A stretch of DNA of 64,000 bases from Stromatinia cepivora (taxonomy: Eukaryota; Ascomycota; Leotiomycetes; Helotiales; Sclerotiniaceae): assembly GCA_014898415.1 (NCBI GenBank), contig RCTD01000025.1, positions 620,001 through 684,000 of the forward strand, read 5' to 3'. The stretch's first letter is position 1. Every line of letters starts with the position of its first letter. The position numbers and the translations under genes were made by a program. Below, piece after piece: positions 1 to 11,552 of this stretch. The notes under the pieces are model-generated. The model was not told the origin of the DNA, searched no databases, and was given only the letters and a program-made list of their open reading frames with translations.

Positions 1-642
1 GAGCTAAGCCGAATGATATGGGAGTCAACATTAACCAACAACCGAATTATAACTATCTACTGGGCGCACACCAGCCATCGCGATCTGGGTAAACGTTGCC
101 TTGCTAAAGATTTCCACGCATCCTATGAGAACGTCGAAGCCCTGACGGTATCCTCACAGTCACGCGCAATTGCACACAAAGAGTATAGATTATGCTTCGG
201 CAATGATATGCAGAACCCCATATACTTCAATCGCGATCGGGATATCCTCAAGTTCACCAGCCTAACATTTGCGGAAATCGTCCACTATCCTGGCAACAAC
301 GTATGGAGCAATGACAACATTCGAGCTGCTAATGTCAAGCGGATCGCGATCGATATGGAGAACGATCCAAATATGGCAATGGATACAAGCACCTCATTGG
401 AATTGACCTTGTTGAGATGGGCTACTTTGAGGTTTTGCACACTGGAACAAATATTTATCCAGCCAGTCTTTGCATTTGATTCGTTATGTGAAACGGTATT
501 CCGCGCTCGATTTCAAAAAGTTATGCGAGATTATCAGGAGGTGTTTGACCCACTTCGGCATGGACAGGAGTATAGAATTCCCGAAATATTCTTGGTTTGT
601 CTCCAGTGCGATCCGAATCTCTCGAAAGCAGCACAGCGTTGA
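1..642 (+). CDS. 2EXR-domain protein, 5' end cut by window edge
   Basis: The reading frame is open from base 1 (E-L-S-R-M-I-W-E), so the ATG at 13 is internal and the true start lies outside the window. The first residues match the end of the 2EXR signature (LP-x-E-L-R-x-x-IW). 'IYFNRDRDIL' fits the usual YFNP-x-x-D-x-L block, and a C-terminal segment of about 120 residues follows. 2EXR proteins form large, poorly characterised families in filamentous ascomycetes, and no biochemical role is established to my knowledge. This is the first of at least five related copies within 7.5 kb, all on the same strand. The stop at 640-642 looks natural. Confidence 0.7.
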   Translation, partial: ELSRMIWESTLTNNRIITIYWAHTSHRDLGKRCLAKDFHASYENVEALTVSSQSRAIAHKEYRLCFGNDMQNPIYFNRDRDILKFTSLTFAEIVHYPGNNVWSNDNIRAANVKRIAIDMENDPNMAMDTSTSLELTLLRWATLRFCTLEQIFIQPVFAFDSLCETVFRARFQKVMRDYQEVFDPLRHGQEYRIPEIFLVCLQCDPNLSKAAQR

Positions 643-1017
643 GAACATGTGCCGTGGATATATCGGTGTTGCTAGCTAGCATGGAAGGGCTTAATTTATT
701 GGGAAGTTGTTTTATATTGAATTCCAAAGTGACACTGGAAAGGATGGGGTTTATTCTGGAACGGCGAAGTGTACATAACTGGTTCTTCAGATGTACTATC
801 GGTTGTCTGTTAAGAGAGTTAGTAGTTCATAGATGCATTGCCGGCATCCTAGAATTGGTTCATAGTAGTACGGCAGAGAAATCTTGATTCACTCTTCCTG
901 TCGCTTCTTCCTTTTGCCGTACTAAGTTCTACAACTATCTCTAATTATGAACCTATTTAATCCTCTGTATGTCACCTCCTCAACATCCTAAGTTCTAAAC
1001 AGCAACATTACTTCAAA

Positions 1018-1326
1018 ATGTCTACTACTCACCACTCAAGTTCTGACATATCAAAGTCTCCAGGAATTGGCTGCACCGGAATCTTCGTCGGGGTCCCTCG
1101 CGAGGTAGATGACCAAATATGGTCGCACGTTCCAGCAATTTTAGGTCCCCGCTTGATCAAGATTGACCCTGATTTATCATGCAAAGGCCATCATTTGCAC
1201 ACATGGCTCACCGAAGAGAGACGATTCCACATCAACGTGATGAACTCTGGCGAAGCTCCAACTAATCATGATTCAAAGAAACCATCTACGAGCTCACATA
1301 TTTTGAGGCCGAGAGCAGAATCATGA
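1018..1326 (+). pseudogene. Truncated 2EXR-like gene fragment
   Basis: A 102-residue frame starts at an ATG and carries a degenerate 2EXR start: 'VPREVDDQIWSHVPAILGPRLIKID' (given here only as a short region, residues 26-50). The usual cysteine/glutamate-rich 'C.ESR' and YFNP blocks are absent. After the stop another frame gives 'IYELTYFEAESRIMTWTV', suggesting continuation after a frameshift. It sits between two better-preserved relatives, so it is most likely a decayed family member. A short functional protein cannot be excluded. Confidence 0.4.
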
Positions 1327-1617
1327 CATGGACAGTAAATCGGTATAATGGTGAAATCATAGGTAAGCTAATTGATTTAGCAGTGACGTGCAACTATGAG
1401 TCTCATTCCTTGTGAATTTTAAGATATTTTGGCTATGAATCGATTTTCTGCTATTCACTTTCTTTGTTCGCACGCCTTCTTTCATTGATCACATTTAAAA
1501 GCCAAACCAAAAATACCGAGCGAAAGTTGAGCTCAATCTTTGACATCTATACATGTCAATGCCTGGCAAATACAAAACAAACCAGCACCCCGAGCAAAAA
1601 AATTAAGATAGTGCTCC

Positions 1618-2367
1618 ATGGCTGCAGAGGGGGTTTGGCAGAACATTACTGCCTTGTTCTCCGGTCTGATCATCCGCGGCGATTCGAACATTCCTTCTGG
1701 CCTGTCAACCCCACGAACCTTTGAAGGATTCTCACGGCTCCCAGAAATGGTGCGAGTCAAAATCTGGAGGTATTCTCTACCTGGACCACGTCTTGTGCGC
1801 ATGGTTGGGTATTTTAGAAGCGAGAGGATACTATCTTCAGCATTGTCCCATCCTTTTCATCTTCTTCATGTGAACCATGAATCTCGCAAAGATGCTCTTA
1901 GGGAATACTGCGTTCTCCGAGACCTGTCTGTCGTTCCGGTATACATCAATCCAAAGATCGACCTTCTATGCTTCCTCGATTTTGATCAATTCCAAAAACT
2001 TATCAAAGACAGATTCAATCAGGTTCACGATGGGCCACCGGTGATAGATAAACTCGTCGTTTTTGGTATCGCGGAAACAAAAGAGCTGAATGTTCAAGAT
2101 CGAATCGAAGATGTTATGGTTACTAGCTACTCTGCGAGGTTTATATATCCCGACCTGAAGAGAGTTATCTTCGTTTTGGAGAAAGATAAAGTCGAAGAGC
2201 AAGTATCACATACCCTTGAGAATGAGGAGAAGAAAAGGAAAATATGCAAACGGCTCAAAGGGAAATTTGGCGATCGCATGCCTTTGGATCTCCAGGTGGA
2301 TTTTGTAACCATGGAAAGTCTTGTCCTGCAATATAACGTGGAGACAGATTCTGAGCTGGGAGCTTAG
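1618..2367 (+). CDS. 2EXR-domain protein, intact single exon
   Basis: The frame encodes 249 residues from a clear ATG. After a variable N-terminus of about 35 residues comes the full 2EXR core: 'FSRLPEMVRVKIWRYSLPGPR' region (about 37-57), 'LLHVNHESRKDALREY' (the C/N-HESR block) and 'VYINPKIDLLCFLDF' (the YxNPxxDxL block). A charged lysine/glutamate stretch follows near residue 195. Length and domain order are normal for the family. The function is unknown; proposed roles range from F-box-like adaptors to self/non-self factors, but nothing here decides between them. It is the best-preserved copy of the local cluster. Confidence 0.8.
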   Translation: MAAEGVWQNITALFSGLIIRGDSNIPSGLSTPRTFEGFSRLPEMVRVKIWRYSLPGPRLVRMVGYFRSERILSSALSHPFHLLHVNHESRKDALREYCVLRDLSVVPVYINPKIDLLCFLDFDQFQKLIKDRFNQVHDGPPVIDKLVVFGIAETKELNVQDRIEDVMVTSYSARFIYPDLKRVIFVLEKDKVEEQVSHTLENEEKKRKICKRLKGKFGDRMPLDLQVDFVTMESLVLQYNVETDSELGA

Positions 2368-2821
2368 ATGTATGCTACTTGATCGTTATTCGGGCTATTT
2401 ATGAGTCAAAATGAGACACAAATATTCCATACAAGCTCTTTGAGTCAGCTCCTACGATAAAAAATGATTTAGTCATGCCCTTGTGAAGTTCTTTAATCTT
2501 CCCCATTCCCCCCGCCCCACAAACATATACTTCAACCTCTTCAATAATTGAAGATTAATCGATTACTAGCTTCTCACCATCTACAATACAACTTCGAGAT
2601 CATCATCCAATTCCTCAAATCAAAGCAACATTAATTAACTTACAAACTTCGTTTCGCAACCCAGCAGGAAACTTTATTGACTTACTTACCAAGAATCTAG
2701 ATGGAGGAACTAATTACGAAACAGGTGCCTTGCAGGCCTTGCATTGACAGCCCGGCACATGAACAAATACGCAAACTTAAGAGCATGACACATCTAACGT
2801 AACTCTTCCAAAAGGTACCGG

Positions 2822-3644
2822 TGACGACCCAGGCAGGATATTCACCTTCTTTACCAAGCTTCCACCCGAGCTTCGTGTTGCTATATTCGAGCTAGCATTA
2901 GCAGCTGCAACGTTGGTTTTACCGGAAACCATACGTCTCTTTCCAGTTGATGTCGAAGCTGGATCTCAAAAAGCTTGCCTAGGGAGACCCAAAAGATTCC
3001 ACCGAAGTCCCAACATGAAATCGGAGCTTCTAACAATTCTTGCAATGCTACAAGTCTCTCAAGAATTTCGGAACGTAGCGCCCAAACGTTTCGGCATCTT
3101 AAGTGGATCGTTGACTCGCCCAATATGGCTCCGCCCTTCGGTGGACTGACTCATCTTTTGCGACATACATCACATGAAAACTTATCCAGACATAACCACA
3201 TTGTCTAAGCATTATGAGAATACTTAAGCGAAGTTCAAGAAGCTGTTATTGCTGCTCATCCTGCGTGGCGAAGCTACAATTTGTGTTTCCCGGTAGTTGT
3301 TTCACCAAGAACCCGTCCAAGATCCAGCGTCAAAGATATGGAAGCTCATCTTTCTTTCAAGTATCTCGAACATATAATCTTTTATTCCGGCGATATTTCT
3401 CTATACAAACAGTTTCAAAATGCAGATGGCCTGCTTGGTGCTGGTGCCCGCGATGAGGCGGTTTTGCAGAAAATTGTGAGGGAGCATGAGCAATGGAAAA
3501 GACCTTACCAAAAAACTTGCAGGGTCATTTAGACGCACATAAATCCTTACCCAGCGACTTAGAGGACCAAGTACGGTTGCCGCGAATGCCGAAAATTGAA
3601 TGCATGAACATTCACGATTTTCTTACAACTCATCAAGTGAGATG
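2822..3644 (+). pseudogene. Frame-broken 2EXR gene
   Basis: Three consecutive frames each hold a piece of one 2EXR protein. About 2820-3149 gives 'FTKLPPELRVAIFELALAAA' and then 'LQVSQEFRNVAPKRFG' (the domain start and the N-HESR-like block). About 3217-3520 gives 'YLSEVQEAVIAAHPAWRSYN' and 'KYLEHIIFYSGDISLY'. From about 3490 to 3644 another frame gives 'KNLQGHLDAHKSLPSDLEDQ' up to a stop. No GT-AG introns were found that join these pieces cleanly, and the last break falls on an A-run near 3510. No good ATG precedes the domain. I read it as a relative of the neighbouring genes with at least two frameshifts. Confidence 0.55.
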
Positions 3645-6607
3645 AGGTTATGTATGTGGCTACCTGGTGGGGATGGGGATTTCGACCTTTGACTGCTGCA
3701 ACGTTGGATGGTACTAGTGATATTACGGGTTTCCTTCTCATCCAACCTGGGAAACTCTCATCGCCGGAGTGAAGTTTACGGCTTACAGATTATCAGTAAG
3801 GGGGTTTGGACGGTCGGGGGATCTGATGATACTTTAGACGCTGAAAAGCTCCTCGTGAGTGTGGGTAAGGTTGATACCAAGGTATCTATGTAAGATATTT
3901 CCTTTTAAATTCGTACCGAATATCAGTCGGATAGAGGACTATGACAATTCTTTGTTTTCCAGATAATGGTTCGTCGTGAATTGAGGTCTTGGGGTGGAAT
4001 ATGATTTGATTCTTCCTAAACTTTGAAAGATATTTTATTGTGCTGTTCTGCGCTATGGAAACACTCATGGAATACATCTTCAAAGAACCGATGTATTATG
4101 AGTCTTTATACTTAAAATCAAAATTCCCATCATAATAGCTTAAGAACCTCGAAATGAAGGATTTTGCTCTTTGTGCAATTCTAGATGTTAAGACATTTGG
4201 AATTTCTTAAGGATTGCCAAATGTCTCGAATCTAGACTATATCCTGCACTGCTTTCCGCGCTCTCTTACCCCCCCCCCCTTTCCTTCTTCCTCCGTACCA
4301 CCCCACACCTCTTATAAAATTGGCATGCTTTAGGCGCTTCCGCATTCTTCAAAATGCCAATTATATGCATTGGTTCTCTAACGATCGAACTAAGTAATAC
4401 TTCGCTACTCACACCCGTAAGTCCTCCTATACTTTTACTGGCTCGAATGTGAAAAAAAAAGTTCTCGCTTGTCTTGTATGCTCAGCTCATACGACCTCGA
4501 AAGGGAAGGTGGATGTTATCTCCTTCCTCGCATCCCTGGCTTGGTTTGTTTGGTGTGTAGCCTGGCAACCCTTCACAGCCTTCTCCATCAGTGGTGAGGT
4601 TTTATGATGCGACCAGTGAGAAGTACTTGGTGAGTAGAGTGGTAAATCATTTTCGTAGGCATTGGCAGTGTAATTATCCCGAATGATCTTCCACGTAGAA
4701 AAATTTTCCAACACAAGGCGTAGCTTTAAGAAGGACAGACGCAGAATCGGGAAGTTTCCGCCCTTTTGACTTCTGGGAACACACATTCGAAAGTAGTAAG
4801 ACATATAATCTCGGTCAGAAGAGGTTACAGTTATCTAATAACTGCATTCTTTCAGGATTCTCGCTGGCCGTTGTGATACTTCATATTTCCTCCTAGTGTA
4901 CCAGACCAATCTTGTAGCTGGGCGCGAAAGTCCCCTCGGGAGATCAACCCTGCTTACGCCGGTTGAGTTTCTTTAGGACAGCCATTTCTTCGTCCAAGTA
5001 GCAGTGACCTTCAGCGAAACTTCCTTTTCCGTTGAATGGATAGCTCAAAATTCACTTCCCGTCATATGCGACTGACAGGCTCCCGGCGAGTACCCACTTA
5101 TCAAAACAATGTCCTTGTAGTCTTGCTAATATATCAATATGCAAGCATGTCAATCCAGCGTTGCTAAGCAAGAGTCTGATAGTTTCCTGGTGTCGGGATT
5201 AGATAAGACCAGCTGGGCTGGTCAATCTCAAAACTTGCAACTATATATTTTCGCATAGTATTTTGGGGTTTTGGCATTGTATTGCGTGACTTCATAGTGC
5301 TTCCGCGTTAATGCCGAAAAACTTACAAATGGCCGTTTTGCATTTTTCATAGGACTTGAGCCCATTTTAGCCTGCAATCTTCGATGAGCTATGAGGTTGA
5401 CGTGCAACATTCGAAGCTCGAGTATGCTCCAGGATTGCGGGCGGGAAAGCACTCGATCTGTTTTTTTGGTCTTCAGACATGCGCGTAAAGGGGATCCATC
5501 ACATGGTTCAATATATGACTGCGGTTTGGTGTGTTAGCTCTCTGTGTGATGTTCTGTGAATAAGTTGGGGATCCTCATGGTGACACTGCCGGCATTGATG
5601 ATTTGTCCATAAACCTCTTGTGCCTTTTTGAGTCTTAAGTTCCAGGCCGTCGCTGTGACCATATTGCGTGCATGCTCTAGATTGTCTGTTAAATGGACTG
5701 TTAGAGTGTGTAAACATGATTGTAGAAGACTCCACTGGCTTTTCAATCCTGAGTTTCATTGCCTTGCGTAAAGGCCTGATCTTGAGCCTGCGCAAACAGA
5801 GGCCAAAGAATTCTGTGAAGACACAAAGCCGCGTAGAAGTTTCGAGGGTATCTACGACTTCTCTGGTAGGTATCCTTCAGTCAAGCAAGCTCATAATAAT
5901 CTTCAAATTGAAGCAGCAGAGGCTTTTCGGAAACAAACGTTTTGAAAGATTGTTGTAGCATAAAAAAGTTAACTCTTGTTGTTCATATATATATACCATC
6001 TAAGAAACAGGCTGGTCTGGTATTTCTGATAGCTTTGTTATAGGATAAAAGAGACAAGTCAATGGGACCCAAGGAAGGGAAAATAACCTACCTTCTAAGT
6101 TGTTCAGAATTGGTGAGGATCTTGACCTCCAAATTGGTGGACTTTGTTTGCAGCACAACCGATTTCTCGCTTCGGAGGGGTCGGAAACTTATCCAAATCA
6201 GACAGACATGAACAACATGAAGTCTTCAATCTAATTTAATTATATGATGAATTGGCTGCTGCAAATTTTACTGTGAAGCAATTTTTATTGGTTAATTGCA
6301 AGGGTAAACTAATTAGTCCTAGCGCAATTTGAATTATCTTCCCCAGGCCTTCGCAAATTGCTCGTCCCACTTCCTCTTCCTTCCTCAATCATAACATTTT
6401 GATCCACCAAAAAAGGGTTCTAGATATTTTTCCTAATTACTGCCAACGAAGCTATTGATTGCAACAGAATTCAAACCCCACGCGTTCAAGTATCTCTCGG
6501 CCTCAAACAACTCATCAGCATCCCCCGCCTCTTTCAACTTCAGATCGACCGCATTTAATTTCAAATCCATTCTCCCGAGGCGACCTGCCTTAGACCATTG
6601 ATTTAAA
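3645..6607. other. 3-kb stretch without a supportable gene
   Basis: No protein family is recognisable. Two minus-strand frames look mildly protein-like: 4487-4804 (105 residues, ending '...STFPFEVV') and 5534-5746 (70 residues with a helical stretch 'NLEHARNMVTATAWNLRLKK'). Neither has a start context, splice structure or similarity I can name. They may be remnants of decayed genes. A C-run (about 9) lies near 4270, just before 'ccttcttcctccg'. Confidence 0.4.
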
Positions 6608-7497
6608 ATGGATGATAGCAATAAGCTTCCCGAAGCTTCCAATAGCCTTGTATGTTATTAACAAACATTCTTCTTTTTGAGCACAATGAGGAGCTTACTA
6701 ATTATCTAACGCAGGGCTCAAACATCTCCACGGCTAGTAGCAACCCTCCCCACTCGCAATCCAACGGAGCAACTCACCAAACACTGGTCACAGTTTCAAC
6801 GCTGCCAGCAACCTCTTTCACGAAGTTTGTAGATTTGTGCCCCGAGTTGAAAGTTAACATCTTGAAACTCGCCGCCCAAGATGTTTCTCGTGTCATCGAA
6901 ATTACGCGCAATGGAGTTTGCAAAGGACAAACCCCGGCATTATTCGCAGTCAACCGCTTGACCCGCGCCGTAGTTTCGAAAATGTACGAGACCTTGCGAC
7001 CAGGATCTTCACAGCCTATTTATTTCAATCCCGATAACGACACTCTCCTCTGGCACATTGACATCTCGTCCCGCTCATCTCGAGATGAATTGCTCACACT
7101 CCGCCGTTCCAACCGCTCTTTGAAGGAAATTAGTGCTGATGTTGGGAAATGGATCGACTCTGGAACAATCAAGTCATTTGCAATTAAGCCAGTGTTTGGT
7201 TCCCCCGTCGAAAATATTTCTCAAGTTTACAACGACCTGATGTTGTGGATACTTGTTTTGTATCTGCATCACTTAATACCTTTTTGGAAAGGTTTTGTGA
7301 GATTCATTGTGGTCTCATCATCTTTTTGCAATCTCGAACAATTGAGACGCTTTTTTGACCCTGAAGCTCCGCCGGGATGGTATAGTTGGCTTCGGACTCG
7401 GAGTGGCGCTCCCAATAAATATCCTTTTCCTATCCCGACTGATTACGAAGAGGAAGCAGCATTTTATTCCAGATTTCCTATGGCAAATAACAACTAG
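6608..7497 (+). CDS. 2EXR-domain protein with one intron
   Basis: Exon 1 is 6608-6649 (MDDSNKLPEASNSL). A phase-0 intron runs 6650-6714, GTATGT to GCAG, with TACTAAT/CTAAC branch candidates. Exon 2 is 6715-7497, giving 274 residues in all. The 2EXR core follows a Ser/Thr/Asn-rich leader: 'FTKFVDLCPELKVNILKLAA', then 'LFAVNRLTRAVVSKMYE', then 'PIYFNPDNDTLLW'. The C-terminal third is hydrophobic around residues 190-215 and could hide a further intron or a local frame problem; the alternative frame there is also open. This is the last 2EXR copy of the left-hand cluster. Confidence 0.7.
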
Positions 7498-8852
7498 TTG
7501 ATGGTGCGCCTCTCGCCATTCGACGACCATCCCCATCATCACCGCCGTCATAATCACATCCTCCAATGACAGTCCTAAGACTAGGTCCGTTATTTCCACC
7601 TCGATCGGAGATCTCAATTCAACATTCGCAGCTCTTTCCTCCACTCGTCAAGCTTACATATCTGCTTCACTCTATGGCCAGGGTGAGGTTCGAAAGAGTA
7701 GAGGCCCATTCAGTCAGTTGAGTACTATCCTGGCACTTTCCGGATATTCCAACAATATTGCAGACAGTGGAACATATCTAGTCAATAATCCTTGATTCTT
7801 CCTTTTTTCTGGTATGGAAAAGAAGAAAGGGTCGAAGGGAGCAGGGGAGACCTGATGGGGCTGTCAACACCACCAGGGTGGTGTTTTGCTTTCTTGACCT
7901 GGAATCATCGTATGATAAGATAACATCTCAAGCTCTTCGATGATATGCACCATGTGTTTTATTTCCTTTGTTTCTTTTTCCATTTCTGGACTTCTGGGTT
8001 CAGATACCTCTATTTGCGCAGTTTCATGGAGCCCGAGAATATCAGCTAAATCCTCTCGTAACTTTCAAATTACAAACAAGGCATAGCGAATCATACTGGG
8101 TGGATTGATTGGTTTCTTTTGGCTTTTTGTATCTCTCCAATAGGTCTCTAAAATAAAATACAACGCGACACTCCTCATTTATGCGGCCCTCAAAACGTGG
8201 TAGGCGTCGCTTGCTTGGCAGATGTAACACGGAATACCAGCGCATAATCTTGTGATACCTTACTAGTCACTGAATTGTGATGTTACGAAGCTAATGTGGC
8301 ATTTCTAGCTGCATGAAAGGGTATATGCATAGAAAGGCTCATAATCAGGCTGGGAATTGCCTTTAGTATGTTTTGGGGTGGAGCACACGGGTGGGTACAC
8401 GGCATTCGTTGCACTAGACACAAACATGTAGCTATGCGCGAGGCTATGGTAAGGCTTTTTGATTGGGCAGTGCTAGGCAGCTACGGTGAGAAAGTAAGTA
8501 TTGGAAGTTGTTGGAGAGGGCTTGACTATTGAGCCGGTGAAATTGACCTGTACATGGCGAAGGATCTTCGGAGAGCTTCTTGCTAAGCTTTTCCCGCAAC
8601 CTCGTAGTGAGAATTTGGTGTTGGTTATTTCATTTGTACATAGATACTTTACATTGAAGTCTGATGCCAATTTTTCTCCGGAATTTTTGAGAACAGCTAA
8701 TACATGCTAAGCCGAAAGTCTAGTCGTGATTTGAGGCAACCATTACTCCAAACCTAAAGAAAGCCCCATAGTTGATAGCCCAATACAATCAACCTATAAC
8801 CTCCTAAAAGCTCTCTTCTATAATCTTATAAGTTCTCGCTCTAACTCGAGTC
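7498..8852. other. Intergenic, no feature seen
   Basis: Only short frames without family signals on either strand. It separates the 2EXR cluster from a minus-strand membrane-protein gene whose 3' end is at 8853. Nothing repetitive was noted. Confidence 0.5.
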
Positions 8853-9537
8853 TCATGGTGGGATATTTGTTGCATGTCGCGAAGTTGATTGGCCACCACC
8901 GCATAGGCTACTGAATATCTCTGCTGCCCAATCTCTCAATCCATGCAAATATTCTCTCGGTAAGCTCTGCATCCCAATGCTAAGGCCGAGTCCGCAGTCT
9001 AAAATTGTCGGTATCCACTGAGGAAGAGGACTTGAGGATATTTGAAGGACCGAGGAAAAGAAGTAGAACATAAGAATACAGCATCCGAGATGCCAAAGTG
9101 TACTTCTGAGGGAAAGTTAACTGAGGCATTAGTCAATGACGAAGGTAACCTTACTTGGTAACATTCAACATTTCCAAAGAATGCATGCCAGTATAGAGAA
9201 CAAGCCTGATAGAGAGCAGAATGAGCCAGAGGAGGAATGCACTGTAATGATGTGAGTCCCGGAAAACATTATGGATTCCATAAGATGGAACTAACCAGAC
9301 GAACACGAGGCTCCATCCTTCTCCCTCTGATACCATCATCCCCGACAAAATACTGACCGGTGCAAGTATACATTCTACGATGATGATAGCAAATATTGCC
9401 CTTAGTCTTCCCGGAGAATAAGAGTGATTCGGACTCGAGTCACCTTGAAGGGCCTCAGAATCTGGGGTTTGGTCTTCTGGATGGTTTCCGTGGGGGGTTG
9501 TAAAATGTGACAGGGTTACTTCGGGTGTTGTAGCCAT
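8853..9537 (-). CDS. Small three-helix membrane protein (hypothetical)
   Basis: Three exons reconstruct a 193-residue protein: 9537-9296, 9241-9155 and 9105-8853. Intron 1 (9242-9295, 54 nt) is GTTAGT...TTACAG; its length is a multiple of three, so it reads through without a stop. Intron 2 (9106-9154, 49 nt) is GTAAGG...CTCAG with a GACTAAT branch. Splicing restores one continuous frame and creates three hydrophobic helices: 'LRAIFAIIIVECILAPVSIL', 'VFVCAFLLWLILLSIRLVLY' and 'LWHLGCCILMFYFFSSVLQI'. The N-terminal 45 residues are polar and probably cytosolic. I do not recognise the family. It is divergent from the membrane-protein gene at 10378. Confidence 0.6.
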
Positions 9538-10377
9538 CTTTGGAGCCTTGTCAAATGGGAATGGACGCGCATAATTGGGAAAGAATTATGAGTAACCGTA
9601 AAAATATCCGTCCAGATATCTGCGCCTAGAGGTTCGGCACTTGAAGTTTGGTAAGCGGCGAATGTGAAATTAGGAAGTGCAAGGCCCAGGATATATAAAA
9701 GGGTCGACTAATATATATGTGTAACGGTTCATGAGTTTAACGACGAAGAGTTCTAAAGTATGGCGCCAAGTCTCGACTTTATTCCAATAATCTGGGGCCA
9801 CGAGTTCCAAGGGACGAATTGATTCATTAAGAATCCTTGGTCACATTCGTTGGGCAAAAAAGTCTTGTTGCTGAATCCGCCCATCTATGATAATACGAGA
9901 TGAGGCTCAACCCATGCATGATTGCTGCTCCCCGTGCCACTGCAGTAGTGAGAATGATAAAGAAAGATTCTTGCAGCCTTGGCCCTCCTGTGTTCTCGCC
10001 CTCAAGTGTCACTACATGCATAGGACTGCTGGTGATACGGGGTTTCCGATGATGCAGGATTGGGTACACAGATTTGACGCAAATGAAATGCATAGCATGA
10101 CACTTCAGCAACCGAGTACATAAGGAGTTTCTCTCCCAACGCACTGGGAAAGTACTCCCGCTTGTTCTCTCGATTTTATGTTAAAAAAGCCACCAGATAA
10201 CACGAAGGACGTTACGCATCATTCAACCTCAATATGCCGGTAGCAATACAGGAACAGAACACACTTATAAGCCATATGAGTGGAATTGCTTCGAGCAATA
10301 CTCCGTAAGATTCGATCATGATTGATACCGAGCAATATTGTTGACTTTGAAGTAGTAGCGAAATAAGTACCTTGCCC
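9538..10377. promoter_or_regulatory. 840-bp divergent intergenic region
   Basis: It lies between the start codons of two divergently transcribed small membrane-protein genes (9537 on minus, 10378 on plus) and so must hold both promoters. A TATA-like 'atatataaaag' lies near 9690 and 'atatatatg' near 9713. Small frames inside show no family signal. Confidence 0.35.
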
Positions 10378-11100
10378 ATGGAAAGACCAGTATCTATGGT
10401 TAAAGTGGACGAGGTGAAGTCAATAGGTCTACATGATGATTTTCATCCATGTCAATTTCCACCAGAGAATCTATCTCTATTCGCAGAGAAGATACCAATT
10501 GGATTGAGCTTGATAGGCCACGAAATAGATCCCGGAGCAGAAGATCTCCGCGTCTCAATTCTAACCACCGGTTTCCGCCGAACAACCGCTGCTTCCTTCT
10601 TCCTCTTGCTTCTCGCACTCCTCAATACCAGCTCTTCACTCCTCATGAGCACAACATTCATCTGCCTAAACTACAGCAGGAATCTCCAGCCACCCAGTTT
10701 CCCCATGTCCACAGTAAGTTTCCCAAAACCCACAAAATCACCACCCTAACAAACCCAGATAACCACTCCTATCCTCAAAGCCCTGGACCTTCATTTCGAG
10801 CAATCCCATGACGTCATCACATTTTGCAGCTTCATACTTGCAACAGGCGTCTTCACTTACTCAACATTCTCATGGATATCGTACGGGCCAGAGACACTGT
10901 GCTCTTCATTACTTTTGCTAGTACAAGCATTGGGATATCTGATCGGTTTTAATCCTGTGGAGTTGGTGCTTTGTATTTTCCCATTGAGCGTTAGTGTTTG
11001 GATAATTCTCAATTGGGTACTGGACTTCCTTGGGAGACGGAGGTACGGTTCATATCTTCAACAAATTGAGAATGAGCCAAATCCGGCGTGTTTGGTTTAG
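10378..11100 (+). CDS. Small multi-pass membrane protein (hypothetical)
   Basis: Two exons: 10378-10713 and 10759-11100. They are joined across a 45-nt phase-0 intron (GTAAGT...CCCTAAC...CCCAG), giving 225 residues. The ATG at 10378 is the first in frame. The N-terminal 70 residues are polar, then hydrophobic helices follow: 'ASFFLLLLALLNTSSSLLMS', 'FCSFILATGVFTYSTFSWIS', 'LCSSLLLLVQALGYLIGF' and 'LVLCIFPLSVSVWIILNWVL'. A short charged tail ends it. I do not recognise the family. Its size and layout resemble the divergent neighbour at 8853-9537, but I see no convincing sequence similarity between the two. Confidence 0.6.
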
Positions 11101-11436
11101 GAATGTGATGTATGGATGCTGGTCTTGTGGAAAGTGAGAACTAGTGCGTAAGTTTCCGTTTGTCAGCTCAAGAAGTTGTGCTCACGGCTAGGTCTAGGGA
11201 ATCCCTTGTGCGATCAAATAGGGTGTTTTGATAAGGCTATATGAAGAAGTCGGAATGTGGACTTTTGTGCAGGAAGGCGATTCAGGAGGATTGTGGAAAG
11301 AGCACGCTTCTCAAGCCCTGTGTGGATTGTAGTTTCGTTCCGATATTTCTTCTGAGATTTTATTCAACGAAAATTTCGACATGTGATTGAAAATCAATTA
11401 TTGGATCCTCATACATCATAAAATTTGACGTAATAG

Positions 11437-11552
11437 TTGTCTTTATAGTTCCCATCGTCTAATCTTCCAAATGATCGGGTGTACCAACGTGTATTTGTCT
11501 TCGTAGTTTCCATCATCTACTCCTTCTAAATAATTGGGAGTACCAATTTGCA
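11437..11552. repeat. Imperfect 58-bp tandem duplication at BET4 3' end
   Basis: Two diverged copies (11437-11494 and 11495-11552) both begin TTGTCTT and share blocks such as 'gtaccaa' and 'tccatcatct'/'cccatcgtct'. The second copy ends one base before the BET4 stop codon (minus strand), so the repeat would lie in its 3' untranslated region. Confidence 0.6.
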
